A program made the translations under genes and the position numbers. Shown here in pieces: positions 51,943-62,705 of a stretch of DNA of 64,000 nt. The stretch's first letter is position 1; every line of letters starts with the position of its first letter. The DNA lies in contig OX337242.1 of assembly GCA_946965045.2 (NCBI GenBank), positions 1,178,001 through 1,242,000 on the forward strand, in the 5' to 3' direction. The notes under the pieces were generated by a model. The model worked only from the letters and a program-made list of their open reading frames with translations, was not told the DNA's origin and searched no databases. The DNA comes from Epithemia pelagica (lineage: Eukaryota; Bacillariophyta; Bacillariophyceae; Surirellales; Surirellaceae).

Positions 51943-52771
51943 ACCTTTGTGTCTGACTACAAGTTTTTCCTCCGGTTGGCTTTCAAGATTGCACTGCTTC
52001 ATTATTTATAAAATGATTTCACTTTTTTCACATGCACACGTACACGGAGAGCACCGAGCTTGAACAACCCTGTCATCATGCGCAAAATGGTGTAGATAAG
52101 GAAAGCCGCAAAATAAAGTACTTGCTTCACTTTTCCTATATTGTTATGGACCCTCTTAGTAGAAAGTGTTTCCAGAGCGCGGGCTCCTATTATTGGTTTC
52201 TTAGGATGTATTGAAGGGGACTACTGGTCGTCATACGATGCGCTGAATGTTGTGGTTGTCATGCCATGTGATGAAAGGTCTGGATCTTTCCCCTTTGCGT
52301 TCTGAAAATCAACACAGGAGGCGTTGTTACCGTAGTATTTCGCCTGCGTGTTCCCTATAGTGCGCCCGAGAGGAGATTGGAGAGGATTGATGATGCAGAC
52401 TGCTCTATGGTCATTTGCCTATCCGTTGGTTTCGTGGACTGAACCACATGAAAAAGTAATCAATGGGTTGGCGGCTCCCGAAACACTACAGTTGCCTCTC
52501 GGTCTCAATCTCAAATCCCGCAATAAACCATCAACGTGTGCACTAGTTGTTCCAGTGTTGCGGAATAATTTTCGCAGTTGGTGTGATCCAAAGCAAATTT
52601 TTTTGACGTTCGCAACAGTGTTCCAGAAAAGAAGCCAAGTTAGAAGTGCTATGTGCAATTTGAGCAACATGTTTTGGCTTTTGTAACAATGTTTTCAAAT
52701 GGCTAAAGTATTGTATTAACAAATGAGCTTAACCCTGTGTTTTGTACTTATTATTTTTGGAGGGGATCCTC
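51943..52771. other. Intergenic region (convergent genes)
   Basis: 829 nt, AT-richer than the genes. A 112-codon plus-strand ORF (52348-52686) shows no recognisable feature. No repeat found. Confidence 0.4.
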
Positions 52772-53998
52772 CTACAGAGCCGCGGGAGGTGTTCCCCGGT
52801 TGTTGTTCTTCCATAACGGGGTGCCACCGCTACTAGTTGGAGGCGGTGACGACGATGACATTGGAATGGAAAGGTGGGTGGGTGGTGGAGGAGGCAGAGA
52901 AGAAGAAGAGGAGGGAGGATTCATTAGTCTTGTGGATGACGACGATGGATCCTCGTCCATGGCACTTGCTCCTCCCACAACTGCCATGTCACAATCTGTT
53001 GTGACCGGATTCTGTGGTACCACGGTGGTAAACGAGGATGGATTCCACAGATCCGGCAAGGAATTGGATCTCGTCATGCCACCACCACCACTGGCAGACT
53101 GCGACAGGGAGGACGACGAAGAGGCATGGTTGTGATGGGTTGTGGCAGAATTGGGGAAATGCGGTCTTGCATAGGGTGGATCAATTTTGGTATCGTCTTG
53201 GACGGACATGGGCGGAGGAGCATTCATCGGTGCATGGTTGACATGTTGTGGGTAGGATGGTTGCGAAGAAAAGCGATGAGCGGTAGCAAAAGGGTTATTG
53301 TTGGATGACGACATGGATCCAAAGGCGGCGGCTGGATCAGCTGTCGGTTGCGAGAATTGCACCCGTGAATTTCGAATCATGGCATCAATCTTGAAATCGA
53401 CAGGATTTTTGGCCGTGGGTCCCAAAACCAATTCAAACATGACATGTCGTGCCGCTTCTTCCTTGTCGGACAAAAGCAAACAGGAATCTTCCACATATTC
53501 CGGTTCATCATCGTCGTCAATACTACTGGTGGTAATTTCTTCATTGTCGCGAATATGGTCCGCCACAGCTTGGGATGAATCGGCATCTTCGGTTTCCTCT
53601 TCTCCCTCCGTGTTGGTAGTATTGCTTTCACTGGCATGGTGATTGGACAAGGACGAAGACTGTCGTTTGGCGGCCGCATTGCTGTTGTTGTTGGTCAAGC
53701 TAATGCTACTAAAGGCATCCAAAATGGTTCGTCGTCGTTTTCGAGGAGGTGGTGCTACCGGTCGCATGGAATCGCCTTCGGCCAACGATGAAGAGCCACC
53801 ACTACTACCGGCATCCGATCCCAATTCCAAAGGGAAGGGTGGAGCCGGTGGAAGGGTATGGAGGGGAATTGTGGTGCTGGCGGCCATGGGAGCCGATGCA
53901 ATGGTTGAGGTTGTAGATGCTCCACCCACACTGCTGTTGCCGCCACCAGCGACACTTCCTCCGTTGGAAGACATGACGCTGTGTTTGCGACGCCGCAT
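52772..53998 (-). CDS. Disordered nuclear-looking protein with RKRRRTILDAF motif
   Basis: 408 aa from ATG 53998 (MRRRKHSVMSSNGG); the open frame extends to a TTG at 54145. It is almost entirely low complexity (S/G/P/N). The distinctive parts are PPRKRRRTILDAFSSISLT at about 85-103, which combines a basic nuclear-localisation-like run with a short amphipathic helix, and SCLLLSDKEEAARHVMFELVLGP at about 190-212. The C-terminus has RSNSLPDLWNP, a 14-3-3-like phosphosite. No domain is assigned. It may be a regulatory or adaptor protein. Confidence 0.5.
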   Translation of the reverse strand: MRRRKHSVMSSNGGSVAGGGNSSVGGASTTSTIASAPMAASTTIPLHTLPPAPPFPLELGSDAGSSGGSSSLAEGDSMRPVAPPPRKRRRTILDAFSSISLTNNNSNAAAKRQSSSLSNHHASESNTTNTEGEEETEDADSSQAVADHIRDNEEITTSSIDDDDEPEYVEDSCLLLSDKEEAARHVMFELVLGPTAKNPVDFKIDAMIRNSRVQFSQPTADPAAAFGSMSSSNNNPFATAHRFSSQPSYPQHVNHAPMNAPPPMSVQDDTKIDPPYARPHFPNSATTHHNHASSSSSLSQSASGGGGMTRSNSLPDLWNPSSFTTVVPQNPVTTDCDMAVVGGASAMDEDPSSSSTRLMNPPSSSSSLPPPPPTHLSIPMSSSSPPPTSSGGTPLWKNNNRGTPPAAL

Positions 53999-54988
53999 AG
54001 TTGGAAAATTTGTGAAGCTTGAAAACCAAAAAGCCACAATCCGAACAAGAAGGGTGCACCCAGAGAAAGCTTGATGCATCAATTCAATGGAAACAAGAGA
54101 GACAAAGAACCACTGATGCTGTTTTTTGTTGTCACCTGAGGTCAATCATTGGGGGTATGGAAGAGTGTTGGAACGGATAATGACTTCTTCACTGTCAATA
54201 GCAAAAGGAACCTCCAAAAACGAGACTTGCAGCAATGCGTTTTGCAACGGGGCCACAGACACCAATCACAGATCACAGCTTCTCTGTTGCGCTGGACCTG
54301 TGCACAAACTGACTGACAACTGTTTGTTGAAGAGCCCTCTTTCTCCCCAATCTCGCAGATTAGAGGCAATCGCAAATAAAAATGATCACTACAACAATCA
54401 ACAAGGCAAATATGGAACGAGACAGCTGCTGTGGACCATACAAACAAAAGGGGAGAATAGGAACAGCAGATGAAAGGCAATCAAAAGTTTACAGGTAATG
54501 TTCTTGGGTAGTTGCAAGGTGACGGAGGCATCTCTCGGGCTGCTCTAGGTGCAAGAAGCAAGAAGGCGGGTAGGGGGTAGACTTGGTAGGGAGACGACGA
54601 CACCGACCGGGCGGAAGGAGAAACCGCGCCTTTTGGTCTTGTTCTCGCGCATGCCATCAAGGAGGGAAGCGGGCGCGAAATGCCGCGCGTCCATCGCACG
54701 TGCACTCATCGGTCGCGTTTGGACAGACAACGGACTTCTGGTATGATGGTGGTAAGGACCACGCACGCTGCACCACAACAAGTTGTGCGAATCTTCAATT
54801 GGGCATGGTAGTGTTCGTCGAATGAACTGATGCCACCTTCTCCATTGAATTGAATGCTGCTTCCCTGGACACACATTTTATTCCTTGTGGGTTCAACCAA
54901 GGCAAATCTTGAGGAGTGAATGACCCACGACCGTCATTGGTGAGAATATCAACCTTTTTCCATCCATTGTTCTGTTGTCGATTCCATC
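53999..54988. other. Divergent intergenic region
   Basis: About 990 nt between the start of the minus-strand protein and the start of the DUF1995 gene. Only short ORFs; both promoters are expected here. No conserved motif recognised. Confidence 0.4.
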
Positions 54989-57322
54989 ATGTCTCGGCAC
55001 CCGCATCTCTGGCACATACAACTTGGCAACCACTCGAGGTTGAGCAATGAAAGTCATTGCAACTCGAAGAAACGAACGATGCGACCTGTACACTGCACGG
55101 CAATGGATGCCATGTTCCAAGAAAAACGAATTGCACCAGAAGAGTTGCTCGACACAACAAGGGACTGTTCCCGATCGGTTGTTGTGGGAGAAATGAGAAC
55201 TCGCCGCAAGATTCCAGATGAATGGCGATTCGCCAGCAGGTTTGCACCATCATATCGGAGATGTCAGAGAGAAGAGCAAGTCAGCCATGTTGCAAAGAAC
55301 AGAAGGTATGGTACCAGCGATCGGTGTACTTCTTCGATTCGAACCGTATCGTCAAGTCGTTTGTGTTGGTGCTTGTTTGCCCTGGCAGCCGCACACAGTT
55401 TCGAGGCAACCAAAGTCCTGTTTGGCTCGCCTCCAGTTTCACTTCTCTTTGCTTCGTTTTTGGTACTGGGAAGCAGCAACAACGTGGCACATGCCTTTTT
55501 GCAACGATCCGTCGCGTCACGGAAAGTAGCGTTTGGAATGGTGTTGCATCAAGAATTTCCTCCCAGCGATGCCGATCCCTCCGACTCCAGTGAGAGTAGT
55601 AGCGGCAAAAACGGCGAAACACCAATATTCGGTGGCACCAATGGCGAACATTCCCCGGAACCTTCGCACTTCGAATGGCAACAACAATACCCCATGGTCA
55701 ATGGAAATCATGTCGTTGACGTCAAGAACAAGATAAACTCGAACAATACCACAATGGTCAATGGAAAGGACAACCATGACAACAACGAGTAACTCTTGCA
55801 GAAACGAGTCACTCAACTGGAAGAATTGGTGGCCCGTCAAGCAGTTGATATTAAACGGTTACAAGAAGAATATCGTGATTTGACCGAAGCGGCCGCGGCC
55901 TTTGCCAAGGTTGTGGAACTTTTGAGAGCGTCTGGTCTCAACACGGACGATCTGGACGATCTGGACGATGAGCATTCCACCAAGAATGGCACGGAGGTTC
56001 TTTCATTGCTACCGGGTGAGGATGAGAATGGCGACAACGACACGGTCGTCTGTGTCAATGAAGATTCGGAAATCTTTGGGACGGCGCCATCCAACGTGAT
56101 GGACGCGGCCGATACCGCGGGGGCAGCCATTCTCGCGGCTCTCTTGGGTGGACAACAACGACTATTGGTGGATGTGAGGGATGCTGAATTGACCTCCAAT
56201 GCAGATACGTTGGTGCAGTTTATTGAACTGGCCATTTTGCCCGTTGCCGCTGGATTGGAGGGTTTGCGGTTGAAACGCAACCGGTTAAAAATTGTCTTTC
56301 CAACCGTCAAGCAACTGCTGCAATATCGCAAGACCATGGCCTTGGCTGCACCCGAAGTGGTAGCCCTGTCCACACTCAACTTGGATCCTGTGGAACCTCA
56401 TGATAATTTGGTCGTGATTGTGGCACCCGCACCAGACGATGAAGAGGGCTGTCAAGTCATGAATCAGTTGCTACAACCACCAGAGATTCTAGCTAATGAT
56501 GATACTGATGTCGCAGATGACAATGGGTTTCAACCAATGTTTCCCTCTAAGGGAATCCGGCAGCCGGTTGTTGTTCTGAATCCGCACATGGTTCCCATGC
56601 AGGGTCCGGCTGCCTCCTATGAAGTCGCATATCAACTACGGCTGCTATCCGTCCAGTACATGTCATCTCAAACATGCCCTGGCGAAGGCTACGTCCAACA
56701 TGGCGATTTCAAAAAGACAGGAAATGACTCGGGTGATTCAATCATTGAGGCAGATGTCCTAGGAGAAGAATGTGATGACATCGAGATGCAAAATGAGCTG
56801 TTCAACGAAGACAGCATGATTGAAAACATTGACAATCTGGTACAGCTTGATGATGTCCACACATCCAGCAGTGATGACAGAGGGACGACAGAAGAAGCTG
56901 AAAATGATGAAGAAGCCTTGGAGGCAGCAATGCAACATGCACATGAAGTAAACCGTGGTGGTGGGAGTGCGAGATCAGTGGTCAAAGGGACAACTCGAGC
57001 AATGGTGATTCGTGCCTATCCCAATCCATGGCACGTTTTTGTGGATACTTCGCCTGATACAGATGCTGACTTTACCATTGCGGGAACATTTGACACTGCT
57101 CCATCATCAGATGATATTCAATTGGCAATCATTGAGAGTTTGGAAGGGAGTGAGCGTGAGGATGAAATCGTTGCTCAGCAAATGCAACAGGCACTTGAAA
57201 CTGGACAGCTTGATCGTGTATGTGAAATGCTGGGGGATATGGGATTAGATATCTTTGATGAGGAAGAAGAAGATGACGATGACAATGACCCATGGGGATT
57301 GTTTGGCGTTGATAGTGTATAG
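54989..57322 (+). CDS. Plastid DUF1995-domain protein, frame interrupted by one TAA
   Basis: One frame spans 54989-57322 (778 codons) with a single TAA at 55790-55792. Before the stop there is a hydrophobic signal-like segment (SPPVSLLFASFLVLGSSNNV) ending AHA-FLQ, a diatom plastid-import motif with Phe at +1. It sits about 150 residues from the first ATG, so the true start may be in an undetected exon closer to it. After the stop: a coiled coil (RVTQLEELVARQAVDIKRLQ), then a DUF1995-like domain (QQRLLVDVRDAELTSNADTL, RLKIVFPTVKQLLQ, PVVVLNPHMV, AASYEVAYQLRLLS), an acidic insert, NPWHVFVDTSPDTDADFTIA and an acidic end. DUF1995 proteins are mainly plastid proteins linked to photosystem biogenesis. 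Simple GT-AG introns ending at the TTGCAG at 55795-55800 need a weak GTCAAT donor. Confidence 0.6.
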
Positions 57323-57642
57323 ATAGATTCGAAATCCTGAACCCATATTTTGTATTCAATCGTTTGTTTCGGCATCAAGTGGCAGCGGGCTTCGTCGATT
57401 GAAGCTGTTGAACTCAGTGAAGTTTCAGGTGTGAGATACATTTTCCCTGCTAGCTAGTGGTCGTTATTCTAATAGCTAGTGGTCCCCGTCAAGCATGTGG
57501 TCGCTTGTGTGGGGCGTTATGGGGGCGGAATAGGAATAGGAGGGGGGCATTACGAGCGAGCCATCCTAACGGAGCGTGATATCTCATATTATCACGATTT
57601 TGCCTACGTGGCCTTACGTAGCACTCCAAAACCCTTGATATC

Positions 57643-57681
57643 ATGATATCATTTTGCTGGGAGAAAACAAAATGATATCAT
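57643..57681. repeat. Perfect 14-bp inverted repeat (hairpin)
   Basis: ATGATATCATTTTG at 57643-57656 and its exact reverse complement at 57668-57681, with an 11-nt purine-rich loop. It lies 320 nt downstream of the DUF1995 stop. Confidence 0.75.
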
Positions 57682-58711
57682 TCTTATCATCCCCAGCTAC
57701 ATCATCTATCTATCGTGTAGTCGTAGAATCAATACACCATAGTAGAGCTCTAGGTCACTGTGAAGTAGGTGGAATGGCATTCGTAGACACATGATAAAAT
57801 CTCTATAATTAGTGTGTGCGTGTGTTGACATGAAAGCATCCCAGTCTGTTTATCCATTTTTGACTGTCGTGTTAAATTGGAATTGAGCAATCAACATTTG
57901 ATGGATGCGGCTATTAGTCTCACATAGTCCCCTACCAACTTGATACTCATCAATGTGTGTCCGCTATATCTCTGAGTCACATTTCTCAGTGACATGGTAA
58001 CCCCAGATGGTTGAACTCTAAGCCTCACAGCAATGGATGGCAGGATTGATTCAAATTCACAGTGCTTGTATCTAACTCCCTACCAAAATCACCCCAGTTC
58101 ATGTGCATGGGCCAAATGGAAGAAACATTTGCAAATCCTTCCCCAGCTCACTGCCTTGCTTCTCCTCTTGACCGATGGCTTGTCAGTGGTTTGTTTAGGA
58201 TATAACAATGGTTTTCTTATCTTGACAGCAGTTGGACTATCCTCTAGATTTATGTGGTTCACAATCAATGGCATGAATATCGTTTCACCAGTCCTCTCGT
58301 TGTCTCGACTCCTACTGTTTGCTATGATGTCAGATCAACTGCTTGCCCAGTTGTAACTGCAGATACTGGTCTAACTTGAATGGTTCTTCCCTCTTTCCCA
58401 GTTTTGATCACCCAACCTAAACTCAACCCTTGACACATTCAACGAATCCATTCAACACCTTTCATAGTCTGAGAGGGAGTATCTATCTTGCCGCCCTTTC
58501 TTGTTGGGCACCTGGCTTGTCGGCAGTATTGCTCCGACCTCCTCATAATTCTAACTCCATACATGCCTGACAACTAAAACTGCAACTGCAACTCATTGAT
58601 TAAGTACGGTCCTATTAATCTTCTAGGGTACTTGACGAAAGTCTTTTACGTCGCTTGGTCACCCGGTGAGCTTCCCCGCCGGGTCCAAGGCGACCATGGT
58701 GAAGCTCTTGA

Positions 58712-58757
58712 TATGTAGGTCTTGGTATGTAGGTTCTTGGTATGTAGGTTCTATTGG
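58712..58757. repeat. Tandem repeat, three units of about 15 bp
   Basis: Units read TATGTAGGTCTTGG, TATGTAGGTTCTTGG and TATGTAGGTTCTATTGG. Confidence 0.7.
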
Positions 58758-58790
58758 TACAGACATGGGGGAACGGGGGACATGTATCAG

Positions 58791-58822
58791 TGGAGGAAAA
58801 CGGTTTGACCTAAAATCCTAAA
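58791..58822. repeat. Left arm of 32-bp inverted repeat
   Basis: Exact reverse complement of 60485-60516. Bases 58801-58820 also pair with 58840-58859, with one mismatch, to form a local hairpin with a 19-nt loop. Confidence 0.85.
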
Positions 58823-59293
58823 CTCCTTCCCCCCTCAAATAGGATTTTAGGACAAACCGTGTTGACCCCCATTTTAACCTAAACTTATTCGTAGTCTGAC
58901 CTTCGTAGGAGCTAGCACCTCTATGTAGGTTCCGAATGAAGTCAAGATTCCCACGAGAATTTGTCAATGCGATCCCATTGTTCCCGAACAATGCCAACGG
59001 AAGATCAAACCAAGCGAAGAAGATCAAGGATATGATCGCGGCACAGGAATTGTCCACTGCGGCTGTATTGTAGTCCCAGCTGCAGAGACTTCCAGTGCTG
59101 CAATGCAGTGCATTGAAACAATGGGAGACAAGCTTGATGTCGTTCTCCAAGCCATCCAGTTCTATAGAAAAAATGCTAGAGTAGAACTAATGAAGATTCG
59201 GTCTGTTGCTAGTCATGTACTTCTTCCTTATCATCATTTTCCTCTACTTCTTGTTCTTCATCAAATTGTTCATCATCAGAGCGGCTTGTTGCA

Positions 59294-59794
59294 TTAGGTT
59301 TTCGCTCGACATGTCAGCTGAGCTACACCGCCAACCAAGCCGCAGTAGACCACGGATCCAAAACTTGTCGTCAACCCTGACATCACAAGGGCATTTACGC
59401 TTGTTGCTGTAGTGGCAGTGGCAGAAGAATTTGTTGTAGGAGATGAGAGCACAGAGGGATAATAGGGTGGCCGTAGCAAAGTATTATTGCTGTGTCGTTG
59501 TGTGGCGGAATTTGTGCTATTGGAAGTGATCTGGGTCTGTAGCCAGGCACGGTTGCCATTGAGATGGCTGTTGCAGAGCCCAGTGTAAGACACCACCACT
59601 GGTCTCGTGATAGTCTCTGTTGCCCACTTGCCTCCCACAAGAGCAGCCAGAAAGCATAGCCACGAGCATACGGATGAATTTGTCATGGCGATAGTTTGCC
59701 AAGGCACCCAAGAAACAAGACCATGGTTTGGACCACGAGGATCGCCGACAAAACTCAAACAAAAGAAGCTTGGCGCAAGGATTGACTGAGCCAT
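59294..59794 (-). CDS. Hydrophobic hypothetical protein inside the inverted-repeat unit
   Basis: 166 aa from ATG 59794 (MAQSILAPSFFCLSFVGD); the open frame extends upstream to a TTG at 59893. It contains three hydrophobic stretches (SSVCSWLCFLAALVGG, ALVMSGLTTSFGSVV and YCGLVGGVA) and a Thr/Ser-rich middle. No family is recognised. It could be a small membrane protein or a chance open frame. Confidence 0.2.
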   Translation of the reverse strand: MAQSILAPSFFCLSFVGDPRGPNHGLVSWVPWQTIAMTNSSVCSWLCFLAALVGGKWATETITRPVVVSYTGLCNSHLNGNRAWLQTQITSNSTNSATQRHSNNTLLRPPYYPSVLSSPTTNSSATATTATSVNALVMSGLTTSFGSVVYCGLVGGVAQLTCRAKT

Positions 59795-60484
59795 GTTGGC
59801 AAAGCTTGAAAGTACGCCGTAACCGCATTGTGGAAGTCTGTGACACCACCGGCAGTCGACAGTGACGGCGCACTGAGCTTCATGGGTAGTCAAACGGAAG
59901 GTTGGCTTGGTTGGTTGTTGGTTCGAAGGATGCTCTCCCTCTATGGTTGTTGTTGTTCCGACGAAAATTCAGTCCTTTGCGCAGCCAAGGCGACATCAGT
60001 ATGGAATATACCAAACCAGTGCCACCAGTCCTGGAGAACGAAATTTCGTTTGTTCGGATCAATGAACTTTTCTTCTGTTAAAGTGGCAAGGATTCTGTGA
60101 ACAACAAGCGAAATCAAGGTGGATTGGGTGAGTTTTGACGCGACAAGCAGAGAATCACAATCCACAAATGAACTGATTCACTTCCCAAAACATGCACTGC
60201 ATGAATCACACCGACAACAGCAGCAACTGTAGAACCCGAAAGTGCTAAGCTGTCATATTGATGGATGACAGCGTGGCAAGAGGAAGATTCGGAAGTCGAC
60301 ATGGCGAAATTTGTGGGCCGTTGGATGGAGATTTTGGTTCCAACGTTTAGGATTCGTTTAGGTCTTTCGACTGCGATGACCGATCGAAACTCCTAAACAA
60401 GAGGCCTTTCACGCCTAAACTGGAGGCCAAATGCGTCTGAACGTCGTACGATTTGGAGCGATCTGATTGGCTAAGAATAGGATT

Positions 60485-60516
60485 TTTAGGATTTTAGGTC
60501 AAACCGTTTTCCTCCA
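60485..60516. repeat. Right arm of 32-bp inverted repeat
   Basis: Ends CCGTTTTCCTCCA; exact reverse complement of 58791-58822. Confidence 0.85.
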
Positions 60517-62705
60517 GTGTTGACAAGACAATTGCCGTTGAGTCATTCTCCCGACAAGCCGGGCACCCAACATGAAAGGATGGCCAGACACAGGGAATTA
60601 TTATTACTACCCTCTGCGCCAGGCAACCCTCCTCAAGCAAGAGGACTTGACACGCAATTATTATTACTCCTACTACGTTGACAGTGAGATGGCGATCTAC
60701 CACACCAGTTAGGTTTGTCATAATTCATCATGGTTTCAGATTGGTTGGTTGTTTAGGAGTAGGCGGTGGTGGTGGTGCTGATGGTCATTTTTAGGAGTAG
60801 GTGGTGGTGGTGGTGGTGGTGGTGGTGGTGGTGGTGGTGGTGGTGGTGCTGATGGTCATTCTCTTCCTGTTTGCGATTCAGGGATTTGATGTTGGTGTTG
60901 TCATCATCATTGGGAGAATTCTATACCCATGCACCATTTCCCCCTTTGCAATGAGTTTTGATGATCAATGGTATTGGTGGGATGGAGACTGCAAAATGGT
61001 GATGCCATGCCAACGTACAAGCATGTTAAGGATATAGCACCCAGAACAGTTTTAATCACAGTTTGTTGGAAAACTGTCTGCGCCTTTGTTGAGAGGAACC
61101 ATGTACATTGATTCAGTTACATCACCTCGAGGCCGACTACGTAGCTGCCTATTCGGGCGAGAGGAAACATTGCTTCAACTAATGCACGTTCGAGCAAGTC
61201 CAGGTGGTCGATCAGGACTGAGTGTGTAATCCCATGTGAACAAATCCTTGTGCAGGAACGTTGTTTGAGGGCAAACTCCAGGTAATGCAGAAACAAATTC
61301 CATGTGAAGGTGTAAAGAACATGCCAGCATGGTTAAGTAGGATGTGGTGAACGGACTTGTGAACCATGTCCAGATGTTGATTGTCATCAATTCAGACCAC
61401 AGAAAGGAAGGCAGCACCATCACAAGATATTGACCGAGGCGCAGTAACCTTTCTTTACTGCGAGACGCAACTAAAGGTATAATTCATTCATACTTGTGGG
61501 GAAGAAGTACCAAATCTTGCCAACAGATCACTTCCAGATGGGGCATGGTGAGCCATGGTGACAAAGTTGAAGCACACAACATCAACATAAGCCTTCTGAG
61601 TGTGAAGGATGTCAAAACTCCCTGTGTTGCTTCATTGTCAATGAAGCTAGGTTGCACTGACATCATTCTTTCATCTGCAGCCTCAGAATGACTTGATGTC
61701 AGCAGGGTTCATAGGGGAGGTACCAGACTGTGTTGTAGGGCTAGCCATATTCTGGGCCAACTGGCGAAGAGACATGACCAGCTGCCATCAGGTTGTCACA
61801 CATCTTGTTTGGCTGATCGATAAGTCTTCAGTATTGGTATACAAATGCCGTTGGGGTGCCCAGCAAAGTTCACAGAAGTAAAATCGTTGGCGGTAATGGT
61901 AAAATGTTGTCCCGCCGCGGCAAGTGCTTCCACCAACCTCGTCACAAGCACTCATCGAAGTGTGTTGTCATACATATCAAGCAAGTGAATGACAGGTGGA
62001 GCAAAATGCATCGGTGAGTCCAATCTAGGCGGTGAAAGTGGGGGCCACAGCATATAGAGGCATTAGTTGCGTGTTGGAGAGCCAAGTCGCGATTAATGAT
62101 GAATGACCTGACATTTTACAAATCTCGTGAATCGGAAATCAGAGATAATGATTCTGTCATGTAACCAACTCATTTCACAAGTTTGGAAATCAACCCACCG
62201 GAGAGGGAGTCCAAATTTAATCATTTTTCACCTTTTTGAGTCGGATGGTCTTCCAATGCCAGTATTTGGAGTATGAGAGTGACGGGGCAATACAATGGAT
62301 TTGATATTTCAATCTATCAGCAGCAGCGACAGCATGTATGTTACTGATCCACGTATTAATGCGCAGTACAGAGTTCATGCTGACGTTGATTTGTCTTCCC
62401 ACGGACATGCGAGAAGATGAAACTCCTTCGGTTGCAAACTGGTGGCTCTGAAGATGGAATTCATGTCATTGTCCTGCTTTGTCGTAATATGATTTGTCTA
62501 CAGTATCAAACTATACTCTGACAAGTGTGAAGCAACCCCAAACACCATAATGTTTCACTTGAAAATTTTGATGGTGCTGGTATGACTTTGTGGTCTGGGT
62601 TCATGCTCTCAACGTTGTCCCGAGTAAAGCTCAACGCCATTGATGCATCGTAAGTCGTTGTTTCTCAAAGAAGACAGTTTAATCCAAGGTTTGTCTTCAG
62701 GGCCA
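60517..62705. other. Gene-poor region
   Basis: About 2.2 kb. Apart from the TGG satellite there are only short ORFs on both strands (for example 61175-61423 and 61693-61881) with no recognised domains. It may contain old, unrecognisable repeat relics. Confidence 0.35.
60754..60860. repeat. Duplicated unit with (TGG)n microsatellite
   Basis: Two units run from TAGGAGTAGG to GCTGATGGTCATT (60754-60788 and 60792-60860). The second has an expanded run of about 16 GGT/TGG triplets. It explains a poly-Val open frame in this spot, which is not a gene. Confidence 0.85.

Larger units (their letters stand above)
57323..58790. other. Gene-poor region with hairpins and short repeats
   Basis: About 1.5 kb. 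It contains a 14-bp inverted repeat (57643-57681), the pair CGTGATA...TATCACG near 57576-57597, and tandem TATGTAGGTTCTTGG units (58712-58757). A 107-codon ORF (58033-58356) is hydrophobic but unrecognised. Confidence 0.4.
58791..60516. mobile_element. Putative 1.7-kb element bounded by 32-bp perfect terminal inverted repeats
   Basis: The 32 bases at 58791-58822 (starting TGGAGGAAAACGGTTTGACC) are the exact reverse complement of 60485-60516. This suggests a non-autonomous DNA element or foldback repeat. No target-site duplication is evident: the flanks are TATCAG on the left and GTGTTG on the right. No transposase is recognised inside. A third partial copy (58840-58866) makes a hairpin with the left arm and shares the TGTTGAC that follows the right arm. 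Confidence 0.45.

Noticed and set aside
60801-61037. ORF with a poly-Val start
   Set aside because: The Val run is the (TGG)n satellite read in frame; the rest is short and featureless.
61175-61666. Possible transposon protein remnants
   Set aside because: No catalytic or family motif could be recognised in these short open frames.
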